A stretch of DNA of 64,000 nt from Alisma plantago-aquatica. Its lineage: Eukaryota > Streptophyta > Magnoliopsida > Alismatales > Alismataceae. The translations under genes and the position numbers were made by a program. Under the pieces are notes generated by a model that did no database searches, was not told the DNA's origin, and saw nothing but the letters and a program-made list of their open reading frames with translations. Below are positions 11,275 through 24,544 of this stretch, in pieces (position 1 is the stretch's first letter; every line of letters begins with the position of its first letter). The stretch covers positions 886,301,835 to 886,365,834 of the forward strand of contig OY856410.1 of assembly GCA_963693085.1 (NCBI GenBank). The letters run 5' to 3'.

Positions 11275-14200
11275 TGTGGCATATCGATCGAACAAAACGT
11301 TATTAACTAAGCGGAAGCGAACATCAACAGAAGAATTACTGAAAATCACTAAAAAATTAAAACCATTTACAAAGAGATCCATACACAGGAAAACTCTTTC
11401 AAGAAGAACCAATGTAATTCAATTACATTCTGGTACACAAGTAAATGTCCTGTATCTTCTCTTCTTGAGGTTCACATACATCAACTGCCCTTTTAAAACT
11501 GTATATAGGCAGCATAAGAACATTGAGGCATCAAGCCAAAATCTAAAATTGATTCATTAAACTAACTACTGACTCCGAGGACCTGAGAGTATAGAGACGA
11601 CACATAGGACTCTATATACAAGACGTGACAACCAATGTCTCCACCTGAGTGTCACTGTTGTCCCTATTGTTGCTGCTGCTGCTCTTCCCCTACTATAGGG
11701 TTCCTGTCTCTTCTTCTGCGTCTTCCTAAAAAGTGTTGGTGACCAACAGAGTGAGACCCAGTCCCAGTAAGAGATATAACTCTCCACCAAAAACATTATT
11801 ATTGCAGTTTATTAGAATAATACTAAGCAGAGGAATCATATGTATTCAACAACAATTAAATCCATGTCTGAACAGGTTAGAGTAATATTCTTATTCAAAG
11901 CATTTCAGCTATAACTTGATAATGCAGCATATCACTTATCCAATAAGGAATATGAAGAACATGTATAACATTTATCCATCTAGGATATGCTAAGCAAGTT
12001 AACATCAACCAATGATTCTCGTATTTCAATCTTAAAAAAATACGCTACACGGCTGATTACATTTTACAATTATACTTAATTCCCTAAAGCGATGAAGTAT
12101 ATCGTTCATACTCCAACCGACCATGATTATGGAAAGCGTCGATACCACACAAGGTCAATGGAAGAGCCGAACTCCAAGACCTCATCCTTCTCGGTCAGTA
12201 TGAGATTATATGGCCGAGACATCATGTGTCAAACTACAATTAGCTTGCCAAGGTATATTGGCATCTTCGCGATAGAGTTATAGCCTGCAACATATACTCT
12301 CTTCAGGGTTATGGCCCGTAGCCAATGTCTGGTATAATATCATGGAGTCATGGCCCGCAGCCATACTCATATTGGGTATGGTTTGTAACCAATCCCGTAC
12401 ATAGGATATAGCCCGCAACCATTCCTATGGGGCATGAGGATATAGTTTCCCAATTACCCCTGCATATTTGAAAATATGCGCTCTGAGTTTAACTCATTTC
12501 ACCATTCAGCAAATTCTAACGCTGATGGATCTGTGGTCAGGGCAACTACATTATATAATATCACTTGATTAATTAAGTGTATTACCATATTCTTTTAGCA
12601 CCGAACAAGTTTCCAAACATTAATTATTTAACAATTGCTACAAAGAATGTGTAATACTTGCATCAAGTATTGTTCAAGTCTTTTAACAAAGCATTGGGAT
12701 CTCAATCCCTCATCTCATCAGGAGCATTCTTATCCTTTCACAAACTCATCATCATGATTATAGAAAATGGGTGTTCAAACCCTCGATTTATAAAGGAATA
12801 CTTGTTACCACTTATCAGGTAAGTGAAGCACCTTCAGATCATCTGACTAAGGTAAACATGATACTTGCTACACAAGCATCTCACATGGCTCACAAATCCC
12901 ATTTCATCTCTTGTTACCTCTCACTAGGCAACCAAGCATGTTATGGCTCACAAGGCCCATTAACAATAATAAATGAAACATAATAGCTCATACCTGGCTA
13001 TGCTCATCATCACATGATACATGCATGGTTAGTACACTTGATAACAGTTATATCAATCACATTTTAGCACCATGATATACAAAGTAACACCACTCATACC
13101 CTTATCACAGTTAGGGTTTCCCAATTCATATCAATCAGTGTTACTCATCCCGTTACACAAATTAGGGCTAAGATTTCAAATTAGGGTTTCATAATACATA
13201 TCATCACCCTGGATTAGGGTTTCATATCACATTACCCTGTATCAGGGTTTCACATTACATTATTCCCTTGAATTAAGATTTCTTATAACATTTCCCCTAA
13301 AATTAGGGTTTCATGTAGCTTTACCCAAAAGTAGGGATTTCATGAAGCATTCCCTTAAATTAGGGTTTTTTGGGTTTTTCACCAAAATACCCTGAATTAG
13401 GGTTTCTCATATCATTGTCTTAAATTAGAGTTACACATCACATTACCATGTATCAGGGTTACACCTAGCATTGCTCTAAATTAGAGTTAGGGTTCATCAC
13501 CCTTCTCAATTAGGGTTTCATGTTCTCTCTAACAAGGATCATACCCTAATTACATCTTGTATTCTTGTTGAGAGTGTTGAGGTTTAATCACTACATGATT
13601 ATCACTCATGTATATGTTCCTATATCTCATCCTCTCTAGGCGGTTAATTACTTTAATCTTGGTTAGATTGAATCAACTTGAATGAAGGGTTGACATAGTG
13701 TATCAAGTCATCGCTTCCATAAGCATAAAAAATTAACCACTCAAGAGGTACTAATCACTTATGTACCTTGAAGGTACAACCATTGTAATTATCTTTGATA
13801 AACATCATCAACAATCATGGGGATGATTACTTATAGGATTTTGAATCAATTAATCCTTCAAATGGTTTTGAGGTATTAGACCTTCAAATGGTCTTGGAAT
13901 CACTTGACCTTCAAACGGTCTTAAAGACCGTTTGACGTTAAACGGTCTTGTTTCAAGTATAACTCAAATCAACTCATTCGGTCTTGAAACCAAATCAACC
14001 CATTCGGTCTTGAAACCGAATCAACCATTCGATCTTGAGACTAGTTTCACTCATTCGGTCTTGAAACCGAATGCTCATCAATTGTTTTGAAATCGAATGG
14101 ACAATCCAACATTGAGATCGAATGAACCTCAAATAGTTTGAGATCGTTTGATCCCAAACGGTCAACACCTCCATTCAGTCAACACTTTATTCATTCAACA

Positions 14201-15936
14201 CTTTCATTCGGTCAACACTTTCATTCGGTCAACACTTTCATTCAGTCAACACTTTCATTCAGTCAACACTTTCATTCGGTCAACCTATTCAAACAGTTTG
14301 AAACCGTTTCAACATCAATTAGAGTTTTGAACCCAATCTAATTAGGGTTTAAAATTAAGGGACCATAGATTTTTGAATCCTTTTTTATCTTAATCATATA
14401 TAACCATTGAATCTTCCTTCAATCATAACATTACTTGACCATAAACAGTCTTGGGCCCCTTATGACCTCAAACGGTATTGAGACTGTTTGGTGTCAAACG
14501 GTCTTGAGACTGTTTGATCACCAAAAGCAAAACCGTTTGCACATGTTCTATGTTGAGGTGTGTGCTTAAGATGACATCATCATCTTCAAGCTTCAAACCT
14601 TCAAAATCAGTTGTAATTCTTATGGTGATTTCAACAATTAATCAAATGGAATTTTGAGAATGAAGAGAGAATCAACATATGATAAAAGAATGAAATCAAT
14701 AACAATGTTTAAGGGTTCAAGTTATATAACCCACCTTCAAAATTGAATCCAATCTTCAACCTTCACGTCATCAATGGTTAATGAAGCTTCCTTAACTTCA
14801 CAGGGCTCGTCCTCAAGTCTTTGAGTGAAATGAATGGCTAGGGTTGAAGATTGAATGAAGAAAACAAGAAAATAAGCATTGAAAATCGATTTCCACCATA
14901 AAATCAAGGTTGAAGATGACTATGGAGCTTACCTATAGGTTGGGGCACGTCCTCCTGTTGCTCCTAAGCTCCCTTGTGTTCAACCAAAGCAAGGAGAGAA
15001 AGAAAATCGAAAAAAGAGTCTTCAAGTGGGTGGGAAGTGAAGTGTTTATAAGGGAATTTCAATGAGAGAGAAAGTGATATAAAAATCCTTTAACTCCCAA
15101 AATTGTTGTCACATATCCCCCTCAAATACTTGCATGCAAAGTCATATTCCCCACCTTCGAATTCCTCTTCATTATCCATGAATTAAAAGAAAGCAAATTA
15201 AGCACCTTAACCATTATAATAATAATATCCAAAATTGAGTGGATATTACTTTTCCTTTTACTAATGTGAGTGGGCTCTCCAATAAATTTATATATTTCAT
15301 GGCCTTTGCAAGGCAAAAAGACTTCCATACTTATGTAATTTCAACCATCACATTTTTGGTTGAAGGGAAATTCAATTAATATATGTATTTTTGCATTAAA
15401 TTGAATTAGGGTTTCAATTATGCTTAAATCTTGATTATTTTAATATCAAGATTCTCTCTCCTCCAAAGTGATTCAAATGAGATGCCCCTCTCATTTTCGT
15501 TTCTCTACATGATGACAAGAAACATTAGGTACTCTCTAGAGGTGGTAGTTTGCATATTGAACCCTAGGTTTTGGGTAAATTGCACATTACACCAAAACTA
15601 GATCTTAATGCACAAACATTGCTCAACAAGCTCTTTCTTGGTGCTCAGGCTTGTGGCAGCCATACCTCTGCATCATTTTCATTCTTATGATTCTTCAACA
15701 TCTGAGGAAAGTTTAATCATGTAACATTTGCAATTTAACCCCTCAACTTGGGTAATTTGCACTTTAGTTCAAAATAAGCAAAACATTGTTTGAACATTAT
15801 TCAAAAAGGACTATAATTGAAACATAAGTTCCTCTTAAGCCTTAATTACTTTTCAAGATATAAGAGCAATCATATAATTAACTTTATTAAACAAAACATC
15901 TAGGGTTAAAGCATAACCCAGGTCAGGGATGTTACA
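11275..15936 (-). repeat. RE-B 5' LTR (4662 bp)
   Basis: This is the partner of 440-5037, with the same ends (TGTGGC at 11275 and GTTACA at 15936 on the plus strand). It has the same internal order: conserved 3' module at about 11568-11792, AATTAGGGTTT run at 13105-13535, inverted-motif cluster at 13855-14535, TATA box near 15045-15052 (minus strand) and donor-like site near 14932. It is 64 bp longer than its partner, largely because of extra 17-bp units. No gene is supported. Confidence 0.93.
14161..14278. repeat. 17-bp minisatellite, about 7 copies
   Basis: These are units of GTCAACACTTTCATTCG and variants, one unit slightly shortened. The 3' LTR has four units at 3317-3384. Confidence 0.88.
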
Positions 15937-15941
15937 ATATC
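15937..15941. repeat. Target-site duplication of RE-B, right copy (ATATC)
   Basis: It matches 435-439 exactly and directly follows the LTR terminus GTTACA. Confidence 0.93.
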
Positions 15942-17867
15942 ACACTGGCTATCACATAAAATAGTGGGATCAACCTGATTCATACCCAAGTCTCCCAAAA
16001 ATCTCACAATCTTGAGTATTTTTTTTCCTACTTCTATTGTTGCAATTTACTCTACCTTTTTCATACAAACTGCAACACACTTTTACAACCTTGACTGGCA
16101 AGATATGGCTCCCCCTGCAACAATGACAATATACCTAGAGGTAGACTTCCTATGATCATTATGACTCGCCATGTAAGCATCAACGAAGCACTTCAAAATT
16201 GGTTCAGAATCACCAAATAACAAACATGTGTTGCTCATGCCTCATAAGTATCTCAAGATACACTTGACCGCCTCCCAATAATCTTTCTCAGGGTTTGAGA
16301 GAAACCTATTCACAACTCCAACCGGATGAGTAATATCATGATGAGTACACACCATTGTGTACATCAAACTCCCCATAATAGAAGAACAGGGAATCATGGC
16401 CATCTCCTACTTCTTCTCATCAGTAGATGGGCATGGCTTCTTACTTAGATTGAAATAGACTGATAATGGAGCACTCACAACTTTGGACTTGTTCATGTTG
16501 AACTGCTCTATAATCCGTTCAACATAGCTCTTCTGTGACAACCAACTCTTGTGATGCTTCATGTCACGTGTGATCTGCATTCCCAAAATATATCATGATG
16601 GTCCCAAATCCTTAATTTCAAAGGCTTTGGAAAGATCTATCTTTAGTTTCTTGATCAAACTGACATCCTGTCCCACTATCAACATGTCATCCATAAGTAG
16701 AAAGTTAATGAACTTGTCATTTGACCTCCTATAAGAGACACATGGATATGCACTTGTCTTCTGGTATTTGTGACTCTGCATGAAATAATTGAACTTCTTA
16801 TACCACTTCCTAGTAGCTTGTTTCAAACCATATAAACTCTTCTTCAATCTACAGACTAAGTGCTATTTCCCCTTTACTTGAAAACCTTTTGGATGCTCCA
16901 TGTAGATCTCCTCGGCTAAGTGATTGTGAAAAAACTTCATCTTCACATCCATTTGTTCAAGATCTAGATCTAGACTAGTAACCAAGACTAGAACCAATCT
17001 AATAGAAGTCATTTTCACATCAGGAGAAATATCTTATCAAAATCCACCCCTGGTCTTTGACCAAAGTTCTTGACAACTAGTATGTGTTTGTATCTGATAT
17101 CCTTGTTTCTATCATATCTCTTCTTCCTATAGACCCACTTGTTCTTTAGTTCTATTTGGCCCTTGGGAAGCACCACAATTTCATAGGTATCATTCTTCTA
17201 TAAAAAATACATCTCCTCCTACATCCACCCGATGTCAGTGTACTCTGTCTCTATGAGTATGTGCCTCCTGAAAAGTCTTTATTTCCCCTTGATCAATAAG
17301 AATAATATACTATGATGTTAGATATCTAGATGAAGGATGACAAACTCTGTCAGACCTCCTTAAATTTTTCTTTTAGGACCCTTCCTGGTGATGATCTTAC
17401 TCCCCCTTCCTAGATGTGTCTAACTGTGAATATGAATCACTCTATTGCTCAGGGTGATCATGGTTTTCTTCTTCATCATCTAAAAATTGCATCACTGAAG
17501 AAGTTAAAGCATCCTCATATTCATCATTAAAAGAACTATCACCTGATCCTACAACCTCTACATCATCATTCTTAGGCTATGTAAATGTCTAAATCTCATA
17601 TAATGTTACATCATTGTGTGTTCTCATGGTCTTTTTTGAAGGATACCAGAAACTATAGTCAAACTACTAATCTCCATAGACAAGAAAGGTACATGTCACC
17701 ACTTTATCATCCATCTTTTGCCTCTTTTCCTTTGAAACATGTACATAATCCTTGAACCCAAATACACAAAAATGAGCATAATAAGAATCCTTTTCTATCC
17801 ATACCTTCTCAGGCATATCAAACCCAAAAGGAACTAATAGAGATCGATTAATTAGATAGTAGGAAGT
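15942..17867 (-). pseudogene. RE-A: Ty1/copia pol (integrase end, RT, RNase H), broken
   Basis: The minus strand encodes a decayed copia polyprotein. From 17867 downward it shows the integrase C-terminal block (YYLINRS, PEKVW, FGFKDYVHV), an acidic linker, and RT with VKMTSIR, LEQMDVKMKFFHN, KKSLYGLKQATRKWY and the catalytic LMDDMLIVG (both Asp kept). Then come YILGMQITRD, the family's RT-RNase H connection, and ILCDSQ at the left end. At least a dozen stops break it. The gene continues across RE-B into 1-439. Its 5' part was cut off by RE-C at 17868. Confidence 0.88.
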
Positions 17868-19239
17868 TGTAAGACCCCAAACATCGCTTGATATTTGAAC
17901 TTGATTTATTATCATAATTAAATCCTTAAAACGTTGATATAATCCTAATATGTGCTTTTATATCATGTGACAAGCTTAAATTTCAAGTTTGGTCCACTTT
18001 GGACATTGTTTGAGCAAGTTATGCAATTTTATGTGTGTTTTGGACCCATATCTATGGTTTTTTTGCAACTATCACATGTTTTTTGTTCCTCACATGTTTT
18101 GTTAACATGATGAACTATTTTTACCTTATGGAACCTAGTTGTACATTATTTTTGGTGGTGACACCTTCCTAGGGTTGAGTTAGGGTTTTGCTATCATGGA
18201 TGAGCTACCATGGAGGCCAAAACTCAATGGTCCTCCTAGATGGTTGAGATCCAGTAATTCCCCTTAGGTGTTGGGTACCGTTGGTGGTACTTATATATGT
18301 GGAGGTCTAAGGTTCCCTCTCTTGACCTCCTTGGATCCAATGGTCTACCTTGAGAAGGTGCACAAGTGATGGCTTTCACCCTTGTGACCTAGGGTTTAAA
18401 CAAATGATGATCACCATGTGTTGAAACTCAATGGACACCCTTGGTAGCCAAGATCTGATGGACCTACAGAGTCTCACAACAAATAGAGATTCTTCTTCCA
18501 TGGATGTGATGTCCTATAGCCATGGACACATGGAAAACCTAGTTGGACACCTTAACCTTCTCTCCCCTCTCTCCCATAGCTTTGTATACCTTCCCTCTTG
18601 CACGAAAGTGATTCCTTTGAACCCCCTCTCTCTTCCTTGATGTATAGAGCTCGTCCGCCCTTGTCTAGGTGAAGAATAAGGTGGTATATCTCCTTGCAAC
18701 TGTGGCTAGGTTTAATCCTACCCTCCTTTTGATCTTATAGAGCTTCCTTTGCTTGTTCTTAACTGAAACAAGTAATCTCCCCCCTCCATCCTTCGTTTCC
18801 CTTGCTTTCCTACCTCCTTACTCCTTTTTTTAGGTTGGAATCATGGTGTTTCATGGTATAACTTACTCTAAAGCCTAAAGTACACCTCTTGCTTACTTCA
18901 TTGACCTAGGGTTTGCTTCCTCTTTGGAGAAGGAGCTAGATTGGCCAACTGGAGAGCACTAAGCTAGGGATTTGTTCTCTCTTCCTCGAAGTTTCTTGTT
19001 GTTTGTAGCTTCATCTTCTTCCTAGAGGCAAGTTATATAACTTTCTTCACATTTATTTCTTACCACTACCTTGCATGCACATGTTCTTGCTCTAAAACGA
19101 AGTTCTAAGCATAAATATACTACCTTTGTTTAGGGCTTAAGCTTAAGTGATGTTCCTTGAGTAGTTTACCACCATGGATAGACCTGAAACCTTGTACTTA
19201 CCTTACTTGGTAGAGGAAGCCCTATAACTTGCTTTCATG

Positions 19240-20060
19240 TGGTCAAATGATGGTTTTTTTCTCTTCAAACGATGGTTATAATTAGGATTTTTGATATGTT
19301 TTCCTTCTTTATTTGAAACTCGATGGTTTGGCCTTTATTGCTATTTTGCTTGGATTTCTTATGACATCTTATGGTCATGGTTTAAGTGTTGTTTTGGGTT
19401 CTATCTTGAGCACACAATCGATTGTCATGTTTTCCCTCCACAAACGATGGTTACGGTTCCCACATTCGATGGTATTTGGTGTTTACATATGGTGGTTCAA
19501 ACGATGGTTCTTTTGGTTCACCAAATGATGGTTTCACTTTCATTCTTAGATTTGTTCCTCCACTTGTTGGTGAAAACTGATGGCCTTTTTGACTTCATAA
19601 ATCGATGGTTTTCTTGACCAAGGATCATCAAACAATGGTGATCATGATTCAACACTTGATGGGGTCAACCAACGACTCTTATGACAATGGTGATCATGAT
19701 TCAACACTCAATGGTGTCAACCAACGGCTCTTTTGACTTCATGATTTGATGGTGACCCTATGTGCCACAATCGATGGTGGCACTGGGCACCACAATCGAT
19801 CATGATCCTATGTGTTAGAACTGATGGTGCCGATGGTGTTCCTTTGAGTTCGAAAATGATGGTCCTTCTTATGTCTCCAATTGATGGTGTTCTTTGTGTT
19901 TCCAAACTATGGCTTGTCTAGGTTAAGTTGATGACTCATATAGGTCACAACTCGATGGTTTCTCTAGATGATTTGCTCAAGGTGTTTTCTTGTGTTGCAA
20001 CCAATGGTTTTACCTACTTACATCCAATGGTCATGAGTGAGATTCCTAATTTGATGGTTT
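19240..20060. repeat. GATGGT motif cluster in RE-C LTR
   Basis: More than twenty copies of CGATGGT and its TGATGGT and CAATGGT variants occur within 0.8 kb, often preceded by AAA or AT. The spread of variants is what CpG deamination would leave. The spacing is irregular. Confidence 0.75.
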
Positions 20061-21470
20061 AGTTTAGAGGATGTAGAATCCATGGTTCAATGCCCATAAA
20101 TTTTGTATTCTTACCTTTTCCCTCATATGAACATATATGATGGTCACCATAATCAGATGATGTGTAACCGTAATGTAGCATACCTGGTTACACCTATCCT
20201 AATACCATTAAGTGATGTAGATTTATCATAATCAATCCTCATTAACGATTAAGATGATGATGGAATACTCTCTTAATAGTTGCTATAACCATAATTGTTT
20301 CTATATGAACATCATCATTCCTTTTCATGCTAAACATACATGTCACATGTATAATGATGGTCTGTTCAGCCTTGTTTTAAGGGATGTAAAGATAATGATC
20401 ATCTTACGGGGAATAAGAATAATGTGATGGTCTTAATGACCCTTGCACATGGTTGAGCCCTAATGGAGACAAGGATTTGAAACCTTGAATGATGTGATAA
20501 GTATTTGTATCTTGTAGTGGTATGATGAAAATTATATTCTCATTAATGACAATGAAATATTACCATGCAATATTGTGATTAAGAATTATACTTCATACGT
20601 TTTATATCTTCCTGAGTTGTTATACTTATGCTTGCTAGAATGAATTAGGGGTTGTATGTCCACTTATTTGATGCAGCCTTAACTAACCCAATTGGCATTA
20701 ACTAATCAAGGTAAATCCTAATCATGTAGTGGCATGTGCCATAGAACCATTTTCAGCGTCAAAACTTGCTAGATGGTGAAATGAGTATTCCTAAGGGAAA
20801 CTGATATCATATATTGTTGAGTACATGAGGTGTAAGAGATTGTGTCCCCTTTCCATCTTGGCTCCAAGATTTTTGAGGGTGACTACGGTCATTCCTTAGA
20901 GTGAGAATGGATTGTATATGTGATATGTTTGAGGACAATTGTGGTTGTACCTCAGTGGCAATGTTTTTGTATACCCTTGTGTCTAGTGTTGTGATTTGTA
21001 CCAAGGGAGTACTAGGTGTTAACAACTTGACTATATGTCATCGTTGGCATTTTGACTGATATTGTCACTGCATTGGACCCATACTGACTAGGCATGGATG
21101 AAATCTTAGGATTCTGGATTTCCTAGATCTTGTATGGAATTGATTTGGAGTTCACAGTGGTCAATTGAACTTTGAGTGGTTTGTCTCAAACTCCCCAGGG
21201 CTTAATACAAGATGCAATACATCCATGTAGCATATCTTCTAGGGTTAAATACTCTTCACATTGGTTGTTAATCCTTGCCTTGTCTCTTATACTGTTAGTA
21301 TTTATATAATGTGATCAGAGTAATCAATTGTTAGAAGAGATAGATTTATCTATTTCCTTTGCATACTTAGTTAATCATGCATGTTGCTATGCTTATATGT
21401 TTAACTTTCTTAAACTACTTAATTTGTTTACCTACTTAATTTAATGATCCATTGTAATCAACAAATGTTG

Positions 21471-21665
21471 TGGAGTTATATCTCTCGTTGGGACATTTAG
21501 TCTCACCTCGTAGATCACCACATATTTTTAGGTGGTCGTCTGTGATGTGGTCAAGATTGTGTTGTTGAGGAGGACAAGTTTGGAGATCATTAGATGTTGA
21601 AGGTTGGATAGTAGTGGTTGTTAGTAGTTTTGGTATTAGAGTCCTAGTGTCATCCCTGTACTCTT
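21471..21665 (+). promoter_or_regulatory. Conserved LTR 3' module (RE-C)
   Basis: It contains GAGTTATATCTCTCGTTGGG, GTCTCACC, ATTTTTAGGTGG and GTCATCCCTGTACTCTTAGG in the same order as in RE-B, RE-D and RE-F, about 0.52 kb before the LTR end. Confidence 0.5.
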
Positions 21666-22005
21666 AGGTATGAGCATGAAATGTGTTTTATTGAAGATCT
21701 GGTAACTGATATGTGGTTTTTGGCAGTCTGTCTATGGTTGTATATATATGGCATGTACATGTGGAACAACATCTCTTTTGTATATTGGGTGTAGTAGATG
21801 CCACTGGACTCACGTGTAAATACCTCATATATTATATGACCTTATAGAAAGGTTGGACCTTTATGTAAATGTTTTAGAACATGCATATGATGTTTATTTG
21901 ATTTCCATTATTTCATGTTTTTTCTATAGGGTTGACTAGCAGTTAATTGCATGTTTTCTTTTGAGTAATCTTATTTTGTGTGGCTTTGGTCGTCACAAGT
22001 TAGGT

Positions 22006-22018
22006 TGGTATCAGAGCC
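22006..22018 (+). promoter_or_regulatory. RE-C primer binding site, initiator tRNA-Met
   Basis: TGGTATCAGAGCC begins nine bases after the 5' LTR. It matches the complement of the initiator tRNA-Met 3' end. The leader that follows (CTGGGTCTACAGGGACATAG) is shared with the other gypsy elements here. Confidence 0.92.
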
Positions 22019-22149
22019 TTAGGTCCACTGGGTCTACAGGGACATAGGATTCAGGTTTGTGCCTATTCTTATGTCATCCAACATATCTGACTTGTAGCTT
22101 CTACTTATGCATATATGTATAGAGAATGAGAAGAACATGTATAGAGTAG

Positions 22150-23151
22150 TTCATCACACCAGGAGGCAGTGGTAGGAGGCCAGCACATGGTAGAAGAGTG
22201 CCTAAGATGGAACCAGAGCAGCCAGTGATGCCTCAATTTGACCTGACAACCATGGCCAATCCACTATTTCAATCCATGTTTGGACAACTTATGGCCACAG
22301 TTATGCACTTAGTGGATGGAGCGCTCATACCAAAATCTTGGGTAGATGTCTCTAATGCAGAATCCCATGGTTCTGGGAAAATGTTCGAGAGGCTAAGACA
22401 TGTTGGGGAGATCAAGTATACGGGTACATCAGACCTATCAGATGCTAAAATGTGGTTGATAGAGCTAGAGAAGGGTTTGAAGATACTCAACATCCCAGAA
22501 GAGGATAAGGTGAAGAAAACCATTTATCTACTGAAGGGTAATGTTGGCCACTAGTGGGCCATAGAGGAGGAAAAGAGACCTGGAGTCATGATCAATTGAG
22601 AGGATTTCTGGAGGGAATTTTTCAGCGAAACTTTCCAGAGATGTATCTAGATGAGAAGATAGACAGTTTGAGAAGACCCGTTAGGGATCGATGAAGATTA
22701 ATGAGTATGAGATTAAGTTCATGGAGCTTTTGAGGCTCTATACTCATATGGTTGTGATGGAGAAGGAGAGGATTTGTGCATTTGAGAAGGGTCTAAGTAC
22801 GGAGTTGACTACAACGGTGTCAACTTCAGATAATAGATAGAAGTTTTCCACCTTTGTGGAGTCAGTGAGAAGGATTGAGAGGTCTTCTATCAATAAGTAT
22901 GAATCCGACACTAAGAAGATTCTTGCTCAGTTCCAAGAGCAATCATATAGAGGTTTCATGAATCCAAGATTTTCATCACCACCATCGCAACAAAGGTTGA
23001 CTTTTTCTGAGCGGAGATTACACATGTCGTCATAGTGGTCTCGAGTAAGGGAATAAGTCGTTGTTTTTCACCTACAGGAGCATGTAGTGCCACATCATTG
23101 TCAGTGATAGGGATGTCTAGGACATGGTACAAGGATAAAACCTATTTTAAG
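22150..23151 (+). pseudogene. RE-C gag, 5' part, broken
   Basis: An Arg/Gly-rich start (GRRPAHGRRVPK) is followed by FDLTTMANPLFQSMFGQLM, which matches the RE-B gag block. Then come MWLIELEKGLKIL and IYLLKGNVGHW (the retrotransposon gag core), a stop at 22552, and further gag in other frames (ELTTTVSTSDN, FVESVRRIERS). No clear start codon is left. The gene is cut at 23151 by RE-D just before the zinc knuckle, which continues at 42396. Confidence 0.85.
23147..23151. repeat. Target-site duplication of RE-D, left copy (TTAAG)
   Basis: TTAAG directly precedes the LTR start TGTAAGG at 23152. It recurs at 42396-42400, right after the other LTR end. Confidence 0.93.
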
Positions 23152-23903
23152 TGTAAGGATCTTGACCCAGGTTTTGGGCTAACCCTCTTTTCTTTGCTTA
23201 TGGAAGGTGCTTAGAACCTTAATCTAATCTTCCAAGATGTTTTGGTATCATGTGACAAGCTCATGTTTCCAGTTTGGTCCCGTTTGTATGTTGCTTGAGC
23301 AATATTTGCTTGCTTTGGACCAAAGTGCAATTTACCCAAAGTAAGGGTTTATATTGCAATATGTCACATGTAGAGCATGCCTTTAATTCTCTAACATCAT
23401 TAGAAAGAGAATGATGAGGTAGGGCTCCTTATGGATGACCTATGTTCCAAGTTTGAGCTTGGGTTGGTTGAAGCTTGTGCTTTGTGTGCTAGTTTTGGTA
23501 TAAATTGCAAAATAACAAAAATGGAGGAGTCAATGTGCAATTTATCAGCTCTAGAGTCTTCTTGCTTATGTTTGACATCATCTAGAATGAGTGTGGATGA
23601 TGGGGCACCATGTTTGGTTGATAGATGAAGAATGACATCTTTATATGGACTTTATAGCATATATATGTCACATGTGTATCTTGTCTTGTAGTGTATCGGC
23701 TAGGACATGAAGGTGTGTCACCCAAAAAGGGGTGTATCGGACATGGCAGCTGCCCAGTTGCACGATACACATGCTAGATTGTATCACCAGACCATGCATG
23801 AGCTGCTAGGGTGAAAACAAGTGGCATTTAGTGCTAGAGCAAGTGGCACCTTGGTTTATGTGGTTATGGTACCTCTCCCTTGCTACCTCTCTCTTCCTTG
23901 GTG

Positions 23904-24385
23904 TATATAACTCCCTTCCTCCTTATCCAAGCAATCCTTTTCGGCCACCTTCCTTCCCCTACCTATATGGGACGATTATGGAAGCTTTGGGAGCTAAGGA
24001 AGACTCCCATGGAGCTTGGAGGGGCGAGCTCCTTGGCCATGGAAACTCCTTGCTCAAGATCCGACCTTGGTGAGTCATGCTTCTTTGCTAGCTTTTCCTT
24101 GTGCTTTCTTCTCCACCTTCCTCTTCCCCTCTCGGCCATGGATAGATCCTTGATAAGAGTAAGCAAGGCCGTGGTTATCTCCTCTCTTTTCTTCTTCTTG
24201 AACTACATATAACCATGGCATCTTCTTCTTCCTTTGTTCTTGAGGTGTTGATGTTGGAGCCGAAGGCAAGCTTTGAGCTTCATATGGATGGCTCTCATAA
24301 AGGGGAATGTGTGCTTGGTGCTTGGATCATGGAGCTTTGTGCCTTTCATGGATATCCTCTTAAGGTGGGTTATATAACTCTCAAC
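23904..24385 (+). promoter_or_regulatory. Candidate LTR promoter and leader of RE-D
   Basis: A clean TATATAA (23904-23910) follows a CT-rich stretch 752 bp into the LTR. The donor-like TTGGTGAGT is at 24067-24075, and the conserved block AAGGTGGGTTATATAAC starts near 24363. The 3' LTR repeats all three (TATA at 37746-37752, donor near 37911). RE-B and RE-F have the same order. The function is inferred. Confidence 0.5.
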
Positions 24386-24544
24386 CATCTCCATTATGTA
24401 TACTCTCCATATGCACATATATTGATCTTGTTCTTTAAATTAGTATCCATCTTTATGATGTTTATGCATGTGGAGCATGAGATCTATTTTGATAGAGATG
24501 GTTACATTTTAATATTGTCCATATTTTTTCTTTCTTGTACTTTA

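Larger units (their letters stand above)
440..15936 (-). mobile_element. RE-B: Ty3/gypsy (Tekay/Del-like) retrotransposon, full length but dead
   Basis: This is a complete minus-strand LTR retrotransposon of about 15.5 kb. It has two LTRs (440-5037 and 11275-15936), a tRNA-Met primer site inside the right LTR, gag, protease, RT, RNase H, integrase and chromodomain in gypsy order, a polypurine region at 5038-5056 and a perfect TSD ATATC. The C-terminal chromodomain and long LTRs point to the Tekay/Del chromovirus clade. The coding region has stops, a frameshift in gag, lost catalytic residues and a 1.4-kb insertion in integrase. It sits inside the older copia relic RE-A. Confidence 0.95.
17868..21997 (+). 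repeat. RE-C 5' LTR (4130 bp)
   Basis: It starts TGTAAGACCC, ends GTCGTCACA, and is followed nine bases later by a tRNA-Met primer site. Its first 0.7 kb matches 60136-60806. It contains a degenerate TATA region near 18638-18648, a conserved block GCAAGTTATATAACT near 19028, a GATGGT motif cluster and the shared LTR 3' module. No gene is supported inside it. Confidence 0.88.
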
